Shown here: positions 1 through 9,213 of the stretch, piece by piece
How positions within the stretch are numbered: the first letter of the stretch is position 1
How the letters are laid out: each line of letters starts with the position of its first letter
NCBI GenBank assembly: GCA_016714905.1
Contig: JADKBW010000016.1
Location: 1 to 60,258 of the forward strand
Direction of reading: 5' to 3'
DNA: 60,258 nucleotides
DNA from: Flavobacterium sp.
GTDB lineage: Bacteria > Bacteroidota > Bacteroidia > Flavobacteriales > Flavobacteriaceae
Translations under genes and position numbers: made by a program
Notes under the pieces: model-generated
The model's database searches: none
The model's input: the letters and a program-made list of their open reading frames with translations, nothing else
What the model was told of the DNA's origin: nothing

Positions 1-1283
1 GAAATAGAATGACAAACATCAAATACACTGGTGTCGTTGTGACAAATTCCAAAACCACCATCGCCCATGTCGACAACAGTATCTCGCAAACCACCAGTTC
101 GTCGTACTATTGGAATATTTCCATACCGTAAGGCATACATCTGATTCAAACCGCAAGGTTCCACGCGAGAAGGCATCAGTAAAAAGTCGGCGCCGGCATA
201 CAAAATGTGGGCTAGCTTTTCATTATAGCCGATGTATGCATTGTAATTTCCATGATAAAAATGCTGCAATCCTTCAAGTTCTCGTTCAACGGTTGGATTG
301 CCGGAACCTAGAATTAATATGTTGATTTCTTGTGGATGCTGATTGAGCGCGACACTGCAAATTTGCGGCAGCAAGTCCGCACCTTTTTCATCCACTAATC
401 GTCCGATGAAAGTGAAAAGTGGTTTGATAAATCAAAATTAAACTGCTCACATAAAAATGCTTTGTTCGACGCTTTTCCTACTTGAAATCTTTCAAGTGTA
501 ATTAGCGTGCAATAACGGATCTGTTTGGTATTCCAAACTTCCGTAGTCAATGCCGTTTAAGATACCCAAAGATTTTGGTCGTTCCCATCGCAGTAAATTT
601 CCTAAACCATTGGCGCGATTGCTAATTTCATCGAGATAACTCGGCGAAACGGTCGTTACTTTCCATGCACATTTGATGGCGGACGCGGTAGTTTGACAAT
701 GCCGTTCCATTCTAAATAACCAAGATTGTATAAATCAAATCGTGGCAGATAATGCAATTTATCATTCCCGAACCAACCTTGATATTGTCCGTTATGAATA
801 GTGATCAGCGTCGGAGTGCGTTTGCAGATTTTGGTAATTATAGCAATGCTGCACCATAAACGGGATCAAGCCAGTATGATGATCGTGACAGTGGAGGATG
901 TCCGGAAGTTGATCGGTTTCTGTCAACCAATTTAGAAAAGCAATTTGAAACGAAAGAAAGCGCTCCGTATCGTCTTCATAAGAATAAACATTCGGCCGGT
1001 CAAACAATTCTGGAATGGCGATTTGATACAACTCAAATCCCAGTTGATTGGTTTTTTCTTTTAAAATGGAATAAGAAAAGAGAAAATAGCCCAATTTCAA
1101 CTTGCCTTCATGCACCACATCGTAGTCTGTTTTTTGAAAGAAAGCGTTATTGTAGGCAGGAACCACGACGCGTGCCCGATGCCCCAATTGATTTTGATAT
1201 TTCGGTAAAGCGCCAACGACATCTCCTAATCCGCCGACTTTGGCAACAGGATAACATTCGGCGCTGATGTGATAGATATTCAT
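1..1283 (-). CDS. glgA: Glycogen synthase, GT5 family (frame-disrupted, 3' end outside window)
   Basis: Transfers glucose from a nucleotide-glucose donor to an alpha-1,4-glucan in the cytoplasm. The N-terminus has the donor-binding KVGGLGDV motif (residues 15-22). Further on, in changing frames, come HCHDHHTGLIPFM, TIHNGQYQGWF, LFTFIGRLVDEKG, the GT5 motif RVEPCGLNQMYALRYG and RTGGLRDTVVD. All are collinear, so this is one gene. The frame breaks near 835, 695, 495 and 427; the last 400 bases are clean. Only the last few dozen residues are missing. The ATG at 1283 is preferred over an upstream alternative because family members begin right at this motif block. Four indels in 0.9 kb suggest poor base quality near a contig end, though real decay cannot be excluded. 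Confidence 0.85.
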
Positions 1284-1429
1284 ATTTAGACAAGCTTGCT
1301 GATGATAGATCAAATCCTTGCACTAAATGTATAAAAATATATGAAACTAAAGTGCAGTCGCATGTTATAAAAACTATACATGTTTGAATTTATCTGCTTT
1401 GCATTCTCAAAATTATAGTTCCAAAAATG

Positions 1430-1437
1430 TACTTTTG
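1430..1437 (+). promoter_or_regulatory. Putative -7 box of csaA
   Basis: TACTTTTG fits the Bacteroidota sigma-70 -7 consensus TAnnTTTG and lies 33 bases before the chosen csaA ATG. I find no TTG at the expected 17-23 base spacing, so support is partial. Confidence 0.3.
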
Positions 1438-1470
1438 AAAGGTAATGAACATAAATATTTAACGTACGAA

Positions 1471-1824
1471 ATGGAAAGCAACAATAACTTTAGTTTGTTA
1501 TGGTCTGATTTTGAAAAAGTTGAGATGAGAGTCGGAACTGTTTTAGCTGTTGCTGACTTTCCCGAAGCACGCAAGCCAGCGTATCAATTGACGATTGATT
1601 TTGGAAGTGAATTGGGACTTAAAAAATCTTCCGCTCAGATTACAAAACGATATAAAAAGGAGGATTTGATCGGAAAACAAATCATTGCAGTTGTCAATTT
1701 TCCAAAAAAACAAATTGGAAAGTTCCATAGCGAGTGTTTGGTTTTGGGTTCAGTCGGCGATGAAAGTGACATTGTGCTATTGACTTCAGACAAAGAAGTA
1801 CCGAACGGATTGCGGATTGGTTAA
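1471..1824 (+). CDS. csaA: CsaA-like tRNA-binding / chaperone protein
   Basis: Small cytoplasmic protein of 117 residues made almost entirely of one EMAP/tRNA-binding OB fold. In CsaA, Arc1p and the MetRS C-terminus this fold binds tRNA; Bacillus CsaA is also described as an export-related chaperone. Diagnostic segments are WSDFEKVEMRVGTVLAVADF near the N-terminus, KKSSAQITKRY in the middle and the C-terminal LGSVGDESDIVLL then PNGLRIG. An upstream TTG at 1384 would add 29 residues unlike the family, so the ATG at 1471 is chosen. It is divergent from glgA and convergent with the next gene, whose stop is one base away. Length and motifs fit CsaA well. Confidence 0.88.
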   Translation: MESNNNFSLLWSDFEKVEMRVGTVLAVADFPEARKPAYQLTIDFGSELGLKKSSAQITKRYKKEDLIGKQIIAVVNFPKKQIGKFHSECLVLGSVGDESDIVLLTSDKEVPNGLRIG

Positions 1825-1825
1825 A

Positions 1826-2440
1826 CTAAAAAGGGCATTTTTTCATTATTGCTGCCACTTCTTTTGAATTTGCCTTTTCCGTTTTTTCTAATTCGGAGAT
1901 GACATTATGATAATCCTTTTCATTTCTGTTTTGCGACATTTTTTTGACTGCTTCGATAGTGTCGATTTCGATTTCAAACGCAACGATTCCAGATGCTTGA
2001 CGCATTGTTTTTTCGGACAAGTTCTCGATGCGAACTGGGTTTTCTGAATGTGCTTCGTATTTGTCAGTTAGCTTTTTTAATGAAGTTATTACCGCATCAC
2101 CTTCAATGATTTTGATTTTTCCATACACATGCATGGCGATGTAATTCCATGTGGGAACATTTTCCTTTTCGTACCAAGAAGAGGAAACATAACTGTGTGG
2201 ACCAGAAAAAATGGCCAAAACATTCGCGTCCGATTCGAAGCTTTCCCATTGTGGATTCTCTTTCGAAATATGACCAAAAAGTATTGATTTTCCGTCGTTG
2301 GTTTGTTCTAATTCAAGAGGAATGTGCGTCGCCCATAACTTTCCATTCGTTCGATTAACCAAGATTCCAAAACTATTTTTAAGAAGAAATTGTGTTATTT
2401 CCTGTTGATTTTCATTTTTATAAAGATATGGAATATACAT
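1826..2440 (-). CDS. PaiB-like FMN-binding split-barrel protein
   Basis: 204-residue protein of the PaiB / FMN-binding negative regulator family (pyridoxamine-5'-phosphate-oxidase-like split barrel). Bacillus PaiB represses sporulation and protease genes; distant members may simply be flavoproteins. Typical family segments are the N-terminal MYIPYLYKNEN, the LWATHIPLELE strand, the central FSGPHSYVSSSWYEKENVPTWNY core and the C-terminal ASGIVAFEIEIDTIEAVKKMSQNR. Full length for the family. The start codon is preceded almost directly by a heptamer repeat and no Shine-Dalgarno sequence is visible. It lies downstream of murB on the same strand, 36 bases away, and may be read with it. Confidence 0.88.
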   Translation of the reverse strand: MYIPYLYKNENQQEITQFLLKNSFGILVNRTNGKLWATHIPLELEQTNDGKSILFGHISKENPQWESFESDANVLAIFSGPHSYVSSSWYEKENVPTWNYIAMHVYGKIKIIEGDAVITSLKKLTDKYEAHSENPVRIENLSEKTMRQASGIVAFEIEIDTIEAVKKMSQNRNEKDYHNVISELEKTEKANSKEVAAIMKKCPF

Positions 2441-2442
2441 GG

Positions 2443-2463
2443 GATTTACGATTTGAGGATTAA
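2443..2463 (-). repeat. Heptamer tandem repeat abutting the PaiB start codon
   Basis: Read on the minus strand, three phased 7-base units (TTAATCC, then TCAAATC, then GTAAATC) are followed by two C residues and then the ATG at 2440. The units share an AATC core. They resemble the heptamers before ribH at 10026-10060. Confidence 0.55.
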
Positions 2464-2476
2464 TTTCTGTAGTTGC

Positions 2477-3492
2477 CTAAATAACGTTCACTTCCGCTTC
2501 AATCTGAATTCCAAATTTTTCGTAGATGGTTTTTTGAACGTCTTTCGATACCGCCAAAATCTCTTGCCCAGTGGCGTTTCCATAGTTCACCAAAACAAGT
2601 GCTTGGTTCTTGTGAATCCCAGCGTCGCCAAAACGTTTTCCTTTAAAACCCGCTTGTTCTATAAGCCAACCCGCCGGGACTTTTACTTCTGTTTCTGAAA
2701 CATCGTAGTATTTCATGTCAGGAAATTGTACATGAATTTTCTCAAAATCTGATTTTAAAAGAATTGGGTTTTGAAAAAACTACCGCTATTGCCTAACACT
2801 TTCGGATCAGGTAATTTGCTTTGACGAATGGCAATAACCGCATTGCTAACGTCTTGTATTGTGGGGTTTTCAATGCCTTTTTGGCTAATTCTGATTGGAT
2901 GTCGCCGTAAGCGGTATTGATCTTATGATTGCGTTTTTGTGAGCTGAAAAACCACGGAGGTGATGATGTACTGGTCTTTTACATCCTGTTTAAAAATACT
3001 TTCTCGGTATCCAAAATGACAATCCGCATTAGAAAAATTTTTTGTTTCGAAAGTGTCTATTTTAATGGCTTCACATGAAGTCATCGTGTCTTTAATTTCG
3101 GCACCATAAGCTCCGATATTTTGGACTGGAGTTGTTCCTACATTTCCGGGAATTAAAGACATATTTTCTAATCCACCGTAATTTTGAGCAAGTGTCCACA
3201 ATACAAACTCGTGCCAATTTTCACCCGCTTGACATTCAACCCAAACGTAATCTTCGTTTTCTTGAAGTACTTTTTTTCCTTTCAAATCAACGTGAATGAC
3301 TAAAGCGTCAATATCCTGCGTCAATAACATATTGCTTCCGCCACCAAGAATAAATTTTTTCTCGTCTTGGTGTTGTTTCAAAACAGATATTAATTCTGCT
3401 ACTGAGGTTACGGCAACAAACTGTCGCGCTTTGGCTTCAATTCCAAAAGTATTGTAGTTCTTCAAAGAGAAGTTGGTGTGAATTTTTGTCAT
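2477..3492 (-). CDS. murB: UDP-N-acetylmuramate dehydrogenase MurB (frame-disrupted)
   Basis: Catalyses the FAD- and NADPH-dependent reduction of UDP-N-acetylenolpyruvylglucosamine, a committed cytoplasmic step of peptidoglycan synthesis. The FAD-binding GGGSNMLL motif is at residues 50-57 and SLIPGNVGTTPVQNIGAYG at about 112-130. The C-terminal lobe with GNSGSFFKNP and KVPAGWLIEQ follows in other frames. The frame breaks near 2935, 2880 (in an A run) and 2772 (in an A run); repaired, the protein is about 338 residues, normal for the family. An essential gene with three indels in 170 bases points to sequence error. It starts 4 bases after asnB stops, so it is probably translationally coupled to it. 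Confidence 0.92.
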
Positions 3493-3496
3493 TGTA

Positions 3497-5389
3497 TTAC
3501 GTTATTTTGGCATCAAGAATTTTGTTTTCTTTTTGAAGCGCTTCAAATTTGTTGACATAGTTCTTCAACCAGATGTGCATCATAAACAATGGCATAATAT
3601 ACGAAACCATTTTAGTATCTCCATTTTGAAGATTTGAAATTAGTTTTTTAGCTTTTATATGTTCAAAGTATGGCATTTGAAACAATTCGCTATTCGAAAA
3701 AGATTCTAATTCTTCTTTAAATGCAGGGCTTTTCGTGATGTAATCTCCCCATGGTGTGCTTAATCCGACTTTTTTGAAAGACAAAATTTCTTGAGGCAAC
3801 CTAGATTGCATGGCTGTTTTTAAAATGTATTTTCCTTTTTTACCGGTAAAAAGCCATTTATTGTCTAACGAACCTAATCCAGCTAACAATCTTTGGTCTA
3901 AGAAAGGTTCTCTGCATTCGATTGAAGCGCCCATGGTACAACGGTCGTTTCGGTCGAGCAATGAACATAAATAGGTATGTTGGTCAAAATACAACGCTTG
4001 TCGTCTTAGATTATTTGGGTAAAGCGATTGGGCTTCTTCGTATATTTTGTGACGATATTCGTTCTTTGGGACTTCATGCATTCCAAAAGTCTTGGCGATA
4101 TCTTTCGGGTAAATATTACAGCCGTTGAAGATCACAAGATCTCTATTGTTTTTTATTTGGGCATAGCGAATTAACTTTTCAAATCGCGCCTTTTTGGTAA
4201 ACGCATCCAAGTTTCCTAGCGTAGCAATCGAATGCAAGAGTGTTGGAAATTGCAATGCTTTATAACGGACGTATATGCCCATGAGTTCATCTGCACCTTC
4301 ACCTGAGAGTAATACCTTTACTTTTGATTTTGCCAATTGAGAAATCCCAAGTAAATGCGGTTCGCTCAAATGCATTAATGGTTCATCTTGAAAATAGGTA
4401 GCTGCAAGTAATTTCGAATACAAATCGTCATCTTCCAATTGCACACTATTAAAACCGTACTGATATTGTTCGGCTAGTCTTTTTGCTAGATGCGATTCGT
4501 TGTGTTCTTCTTCTTTAAATGCAATGGTAAATGCTTGAATATCTTTGAATTGCTGTGAATGTAAAGATGAAAGTACTGAAGATGAGTCTAAACCAGCACT
4601 CAAAAGCACGCCTACGGGAACATCGCTTACCATTCGAAGTCGAATAGAATCATCAAAAGTCCCTCTAAACCAATCGATTGGGTTTTTGATAACTTCATGG
4701 TTTTGAATTTCATGTTTCAAATCCCACCATTTTTCTGACTCAATTTTGCCATTTTCGTGCAAGATCATTGCGTGTCCTGGCAGCACTTTCTTCACGTTTT
4801 GGAATAGCGTATTCTCGCCGGCGACAAACCGATTGAAAATGTATTCTTCAATGCCATCTTGTGCCATTTTTAAAGGAACGCCTGCGGTAAAAAGTGCTTT
4901 TTGCTCGGAGGCAAAATAGAAAGTTTCATTGTAGAAAGCGTAGTACAATGGTTTTACACCCATTCTATCTCTTACGACAATCAGTTTTTTCTCTAACGTA
5001 TCCCAAATAGCAAAGGCAAACATTCCGTTGAGGCGCGGGAGCATTTTTAGTCCATAAAGTTGGAATAATTTCATCAACACTTCTGTGTCAGAATGCGTCT
5101 TCATCTCAAACCCTTTGGATTTTAATTCTGAATAGAACGCTTTGAAATTATAGATTTCCCCGTTAAACACCATGGCGTATCTTCCGTCTTCTGAAAGAAA
5201 AGGCTGGTGTCCCGCTGAGGTAACATCTAAAATAGACAATCTTCGGTGTCCGAGTCCAATATTTTTATCGACAAAAATCCCTTTATCGTCAGGACCTCTG
5301 TGCTCTAAAGCATCACGCATTAAAGTAAGTACGCGTTCCTCTACTTTGCGTTGTGGTTGCAAATGCAAAATTCCATTAATTCCGCACAT
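3497..5389 (-). CDS. asnB: Asparagine synthase (glutamine-hydrolysing)
   Basis: 630-residue class II amidotransferase that makes asparagine, or amidates another carboxylate, with glutamine as nitrogen donor and ATP. Cys2 after the initiator Met is the glutaminase nucleophile (MCGINGI). Other glutaminase residues are RGPDD (31-35), FNGEIYN (75-81) and SDTE (100-103). The synthetase half carries the PP-loop SAGLDSS at 264-270 and GEGADELMG further on. Its start codon overlaps the stop of the upstream glycosyltransferase by one base (TAATG). Lying next to a glycosyltransferase, it may belong to the AsnB-like proteins that modify surface polysaccharides instead of supplying free asparagine; the sequence does not decide this. 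Confidence 0.93.
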   Translation of the reverse strand: MCGINGILHLQPQRKVEERVLTLMRDALEHRGPDDKGIFVDKNIGLGHRRLSILDVTSAGHQPFLSEDGRYAMVFNGEIYNFKAFYSELKSKGFEMKTHSDTEVLMKLFQLYGLKMLPRLNGMFAFAIWDTLEKKLIVVRDRMGVKPLYYAFYNETFYFASEQKALFTAGVPLKMAQDGIEEYIFNRFVAGENTLFQNVKKVLPGHAMILHENGKIESEKWWDLKHEIQNHEVIKNPIDWFRGTFDDSIRLRMVSDVPVGVLLSAGLDSSSVLSSLHSQQFKDIQAFTIAFKEEEHNESHLAKRLAEQYQYGFNSVQLEDDDLYSKLLAATYFQDEPLMHLSEPHLLGISQLAKSKVKVLLSGEGADELMGIYVRYKALQFPTLLHSIATLGNLDAFTKKARFEKLIRYAQIKNNRDLVIFNGCNIYPKDIAKTFGMHEVPKNEYRHKIYEEAQSLYPNNLRRQALYFDQHTYLCSLLDRNDRCTMGASIECREPFLDQRLLAGLGSLDNKWLFTGKKGKYILKTAMQSRLPQEILSFKKVGLSTPWGDYITKSPAFKEELESFSNSELFQMPYFEHIKAKKLISNLQNGDTKMVSYIMPLFMMHIWLKNYVNKFEALQKENKILDAKIT

Positions 5390-6465
5390 TAGGGAGTCTT
5401 AAAATTAGTAATTAACTCGTGGTAGCGGTCTGCTATTATCTTCATATTCTGCTTGTAATTGGCTTTTTCGTGGACAAATTTTCTGTTTTTATCAATCACT
5501 TGTTTTCTATATTCTTCATTTTCATACGCCCAAATAATTTCTTTGGCTAGCATTTCTTTATCATCAACTTTTACCAACTGACCGTTTTCTCGATGGGTAA
5601 TAATGCACTGATTGCCCAGTATATCACTGACAATTGGATAGCAATCAATAGCCATTGCTTCAAACAGTGAAGAAGAAACTCCTTCTGTCGTCGGCATGCT
5701 GATGTAAAAATTATGCTGGTTCATTAATTTTGGCAGTGCTTCATTCGGGATTCGTCCTGTAAATTCGACTTTCGAACCAATTTTTAGTGTCTGAGTTAGT
5801 TGTTTTAAATGTGCCAATTGCGGTCCATCACCAACAATAGTCAACGTAAAATCAATTCCTTGTTGATGAATAATTTCAAAAGCTTTGATTATAGTGCTAT
5901 GACGATATTCTGGCAATAACGAGCGGGTTACAATGGCATTGATGGTCGGGATTTCTTTGGTATTGGTTCTTTTGAAACGCGAAACATCAACTCCTTTTGG
6001 GCACACCATTACCTTAGTCATATCGACATTTGCATTTTTCATCGAGTAGGTCATGGCAATGCCCCAAGCGTGAATGAGCGTTGCTTTTTTGAAGGCATAG
6101 TGCTGAATCAATTTCTTAAATGGAATCAATATTGAATTCTCCGGCCACAAATCACTGATTCCTTGTTGCGCAATAGCAGAAGGCTGGACGCCGCACAACG
6201 CTGCAAGAAAACCATAGCTGGTGGTTCGTTCTGCAATAACCATATCTGGTTTATACGTTTGGACAAGTTTATTGACATTAAACATGGCGCCACAATATTC
6301 AACAAGTCGTGAGACGCGATTAAAAATACCGCTGCTTGGTGTTTTTAGTTCCCAAGTTACAATTTCGAAATCACCAAATTCCTTAAGTCCATTAATCCAC
6401 GTTATGGCGTCGGCACGATACGTTTCTCCCAGAAACAGTATTCTTCTTTTTGCTTTGTTTTCCAC
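5389..6465 (-). CDS. Glycosyltransferase family 4
   Basis: 358-residue GT-B fold glycosyltransferase, probably adding a sugar to a surface glycan or lipid from a nucleotide-sugar donor. The N-terminus RRILFLGETYRADAITWING is the acceptor-side Rossmann fold. The C-terminal half shows the GT4 pattern: TIVGDGPQLAHLKQL, VEFTGRIPNEALPKLM and the EGVSSSLFEAMA segment, which carries the two conserved glutamates. Translation starts with GTG at 6465, where it overlaps the DUF2461 stop by one base. Acceptor and sugar cannot be told from sequence. With asnB and murB it forms a tight minus-strand run. Confidence 0.85.
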   Translation of the reverse strand: MENKAKRRILFLGETYRADAITWINGLKEFGDFEIVTWELKTPSSGIFNRVSRLVEYCGAMFNVNKLVQTYKPDMVIAERTTSYGFLAALCGVQPSAIAQQGISDLWPENSILIPFKKLIQHYAFKKATLIHAWGIAMTYSMKNANVDMTKVMVCPKGVDVSRFKRTNTKEIPTINAIVTRSLLPEYRHSTIIKAFEIIHQQGIDFTLTIVGDGPQLAHLKQLTQTLKIGSKVEFTGRIPNEALPKLMNQHNFYISMPTTEGVSSSLFEAMAIDCYPIVSDILGNQCIITHRENGQLVKVDDKEMLAKEIIWAYENEEYRKQVIDKNRKFVHEKANYKQNMKIIADRYHELITNFKTP

Positions 6466-7139
6466 TAATCTTCTATGTTTAAAGCACGATTAATAAATTC
6501 GTTGAGAGGTTTTAGCGTGAGTAGTTTTTGACTAATGACTTGGGCAAAATCGTTTTTAGTCAAATCGGAGTTGTTAATTTTTTGAGTGGCCGTATAGCTT
6601 TTCAGCTTCAGGTATTCGATGGCAGGATTGTCCTTTTCGTATCCTTTGGGTGGATTTTTTAAAGTTGAATTTTCTTCTCTATTTAGATTGCCGTAGGTTG
6701 ATTTAAATGAATCATCGTTCAATATAGATTGTAAATCTTCATAAAAAAAGTTGATTTCCTTTCTTATTTTTTGAATTTGTTCTGGCATCGGACAGTACAA
6801 ACCGCCACCAACAAACGAAGCATCTTTTTCGATATGAACATAATAACCAGGAGCTTCCGCATGCAGTGAGCCTGAACGCAGCCAAATACCCATATGCGTT
6901 TTGTATGGAGACTTGTCTTTAGAAAATCGGATATCGCGGTTGACTCTAAAGGTACAGTTTTTTACTTCAAGCATGGCCAAAGAAGCATCTTGAGGTTTCA
7001 TGATTTCTAGCAAATCTCTAATCAGTTGATGGTAGTCTTCTTTATACGATTCGTAACGTTTCTTGTTGGCCAAAAACCAATCTCGGTTATTGTTAGCTTT
7101 GAGATCTTCTAGAAAAAGTAACGTTTCTTTCGACAGCAT
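6465..7139 (-). CDS. DUF2461 family protein
   Basis: 224-residue cytoplasmic protein of the DUF2461 (TIGR02453) family, whose biochemical role is not established. The family core is clear: FLEDLKANNNRDWFLANKKR at the N-terminus, NRDIRFSKDKSPYKTHMGIW at about 68-87 and the GGGLYCPMPEQIQKIR segment. Length is normal. It opens the tightly packed run with the glycosyltransferase, asnB and murB, overlapping the next gene by one base, so co-transcription is likely but a shared function is not implied. Confidence 0.88.
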   Translation of the reverse strand: MLSKETLLFLEDLKANNNRDWFLANKKRYESYKEDYHQLIRDLLEIMKPQDASLAMLEVKNCTFRVNRDIRFSKDKSPYKTHMGIWLRSGSLHAEAPGYYVHIEKDASFVGGGLYCPMPEQIQKIRKEINFFYEDLQSILNDDSFKSTYGNLNREENSTLKNPPKGYEKDNPAIEYLKLKSYTATQKINNSDLTKNDFAQVISQKLLTLKPLNEFINRALNIED

Positions 7140-7149
7140 TTTCGGCTTA

Positions 7150-7845
7150 TTATAGTTGTTTTTTAAGATCTTCTTCGCTTATAAAACCGATATGTTTCCA
7201 TTTCAGTTCGGCATTTTCATAAATTAAAATTACCGGAAGTCCATCTAGTTTTAAGTCCGAAATTAGGGTTTTATTTTCGTCAGCGTTCAAACGGACGATG
7301 GTGATTTGATCTTTCAAATCTGATTGCATTTTCGTAATGTAAGGCTTCATTTTGATGCACGGTTCACACCAATTTGCATAAAAATTGATCATGATTTTTG
7401 GCTTTGATTTGAGCAAGTCGTCGTATTCTTGCGAGCACATTCCAATAATTTTTTCGCTCGGTTTCGAAAGATCTGCCGCATTCCATTTCATGATACCGCC
7501 TTGTAAATCATATACTTTAGAAAACCCCATTTCAACTAATTTATCAGAAGCTTTCTTGCTTCTTCCGCCGACCATACAATACACAAATACGGGTTGTTTT
7601 TTATCAAGTGCAGCAACTTTACTTTCAAAATCATTTCCGTTCCAATTGATATTTTGCGCTTGATCGATGTGTTGACTTTTGTACTCTTCAGGAGTTCGAA
7701 CATCGATGATTTGCGCGTTCGGTAATGCTTTTATTTTCTCAGAAAATGTGGCAGGTGCGATATTTTCATAAGCATCATTTTTCTGCCCATTGCAAGACAG
7801 AATTAAGAACGTAAAAATTGTTGCAATACAGATTTTAAACTTCAT
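7150..7845 (-). CDS. Rhodanese-thioredoxin fusion lipoprotein
   Basis: 231-residue predicted lipoprotein with two redox/sulfur domains. Residues 1-18 form a signal peptide ending in LILSC, so Cys18 would be lipidated and the protein anchored outside the cytoplasm. Residues about 30-130 are a rhodanese domain with IIDVRTPEEY and the active-site loop from Cys90 (CMVGGRS), which would carry a persulfide. Residues about 135-231 are a thioredoxin domain with WCEPC (Cys160 and Cys163) and the cis-proline segment DGLPV. A covalent pair could reduce or transfer the sulfane sulfur between domains, but that is inference. It lies 10 bases upstream of DUF2461 on the same strand. Confidence 0.9.
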   Translation of the reverse strand: MKFKICIATIFTFLILSCNGQKNDAYENIAPATFSEKIKALPNAQIIDVRTPEEYKSQHIDQAQNINWNGNDFESKVAALDKKQPVFVYCMVGGRSKKASDKLVEMGFSKVYDLQGGIMKWNAADLSKPSEKIIGMCSQEYDDLLKSKPKIMINFYANWCEPCIKMKPYITKMQSDLKDQITIVRLNADENKTLISDLKLDGLPVILIYENAELKWKHIGFISEEDLKKQL

Positions 7846-7866
7846 GTCAATTCTAAATTAGGGATA

Positions 7867-7874
7867 CAAAATTA
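7867..7874 (-). promoter_or_regulatory. Putative -7 box for the rhodanese-thioredoxin gene
   Basis: On the minus strand TAATTTTG matches TAnnTTTG and lies about 21 bases before the ATG at 7845. No good -33 TTG is seen at normal spacing. Confidence 0.3.
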
Positions 7875-7911
7875 GTTAAATATTAATTCTTAAAATAGCT
7901 ATTCCTTCAAA

Positions 7912-8991
7912 TTAAAGGTTAAATATTTTATAGGTTTGATGGGTTTGTTTTACAATTTTTTCCGTTCGATCGGCGTGTGTGTCAGAAATTAGAAGTTGAC
8001 CAAATTCGTCATTGTTGACCATCGAGACAATTTTACTGACTCGATTCTCATCCAACTTGTCAAAAATATCATCAAACAGTAGAATTGGTTTTTCACCACT
8101 TTGTTTTTTTATGAATTCAAACTGAGCTAATTTCAATGCAATCAGAAATGATTTTTGTTGGCCTTGCGAACCAAATTTTTTAATTGGAAAATGTTCTATT
8201 TCGAAGGATAAATCGTCTTTATGAATGCCCACAGAAGTATAATTTAGCAGACGATCTTTCGAAAGGTGTTCCTCTAACAGTAGCAATAGTTCTTTATCGT
8301 GAAGTTGACTTTCATACACCAGTTGAACCGTTTCTTCCCCGCCTGAAATTTCTTGATGATGTTGGTTAAAAATCGGCGTAAATTCAAGTAAGAAGTTCTT
8401 TCTTTTTTCGTAGATGAAGTGACCAAGTTGGTTTAATTGGTCATTATAAATGGACAAAGTATCGTTTTCGAATACATGGTTTAGTGCAAAATATTTTAGT
8501 AGTGCATTGCGCTGTTGTAAAAATTTTTGGTACTGAATCAACTGTTGCAAATAGGATCTGTCGGATTGTGAAATAACAGTGTCAATAAATTTTCTTCTGG
8601 TTTCGCTTCCTTCTACAATCAAATCGCGGTCTGCTGGAGAAATAATGACAAGTGGAATGAGTCCCACATGATCCGAAAATTTCTCATAGAGCTTTCCATT
8701 GCGTTTCAAGATTTTCTTCTGATTCCTTTTTAAACTACAAACAATTTGTTCCGTTCTTTCTTTGATGCGGAAGTTACCGTCGATAACAAAAAATTCTTCG
8801 CCATGTTTAATATTCTGTACCGCTAAAGGATTGAAATAGCTTTTTCCGTACGATAGATGGTAAATGGCATCCAAAACATTGGTTTTTCCGATCCCATTTT
8901 TTCCTACGAAGCAATTAATTTTAGTATCGAATTCGAAGGAAACGTCCGAAAAATTTTTATAATTAAATAGGGAAATAGATTCTAAATGCAT
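7912..8991 (-). CDS. recF: DNA replication/repair protein RecF
   Basis: 359-residue SMC-like ATPase that helps load RecA at single-strand gaps together with RecO and RecR. Walker A is GKNGIGKT at residues 30-37. The ABC-type signature is KKFGSQGQQKSFLIALKLAQ and Walker B is PILLFDDIFDKLDENR. The N-terminus MHLESISLFNYKNF fits the family, so the ATG at 8991 is preferred to an upstream TTG. It is divergent from the TPR gene at 9214, and the pair shares an AT-rich region of about 220 bases. Confidence 0.95.
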   Translation of the reverse strand: MHLESISLFNYKNFSDVSFEFDTKINCFVGKNGIGKTNVLDAIYHLSYGKSYFNPLAVQNIKHGEEFFVIDGNFRIKERTEQIVCSLKRNQKKILKRNGKLYEKFSDHVGLIPLVIISPADRDLIVEGSETRRKFIDTVISQSDRSYLQQLIQYQKFLQQRNALLKYFALNHVFENDTLSIYNDQLNQLGHFIYEKRKNFLLEFTPIFNQHHQEISGGEETVQLVYESQLHDKELLLLLEEHLSKDRLLNYTSVGIHKDDLSFEIEHFPIKKFGSQGQQKSFLIALKLAQFEFIKKQSGEKPILLFDDIFDKLDENRVSKIVSMVNNDEFGQLLISDTHADRTEKIVKQTHQTYKIFNL

Positions 8992-9160
8992 GAGGTCTTT
9001 TCTATTCAAAATTGATTTTGAATTCGAGTGCAAATTATTGAAAAAATACTTTTAAATCGGGGCGTTCGAAATATTTTAATACAATATTTGTGATAAGATT
9101 GCAGAATTGGGATTCAATTCATGCTTTTCGATAAAAAAATCAATATTAAATCATTTTTTT

Positions 9161-9192
9161 TTGCGTGTGTTTGAATAAAAATTTTATTTTTG
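9161..9192 (+). promoter_or_regulatory. Bacteroidota-type promoter of the TPR gene
   Basis: TTG at 9161-9163, a 21-base spacer, then TATTTTTG at 9185-9192. This is a full match to the TTG / TAnnTTTG pattern. It ends 21 bases before the ATG at 9214. Confidence 0.6.
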
Positions 9193-9213
9193 CGGCTCAC
9201 TAATTTAAAATAG

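Noticed and set aside
1..1283. Programmed frameshifting in glgA
   Set aside because: Breaks are multiple, in both directions and without slippery-site context; error or decay explains them better.
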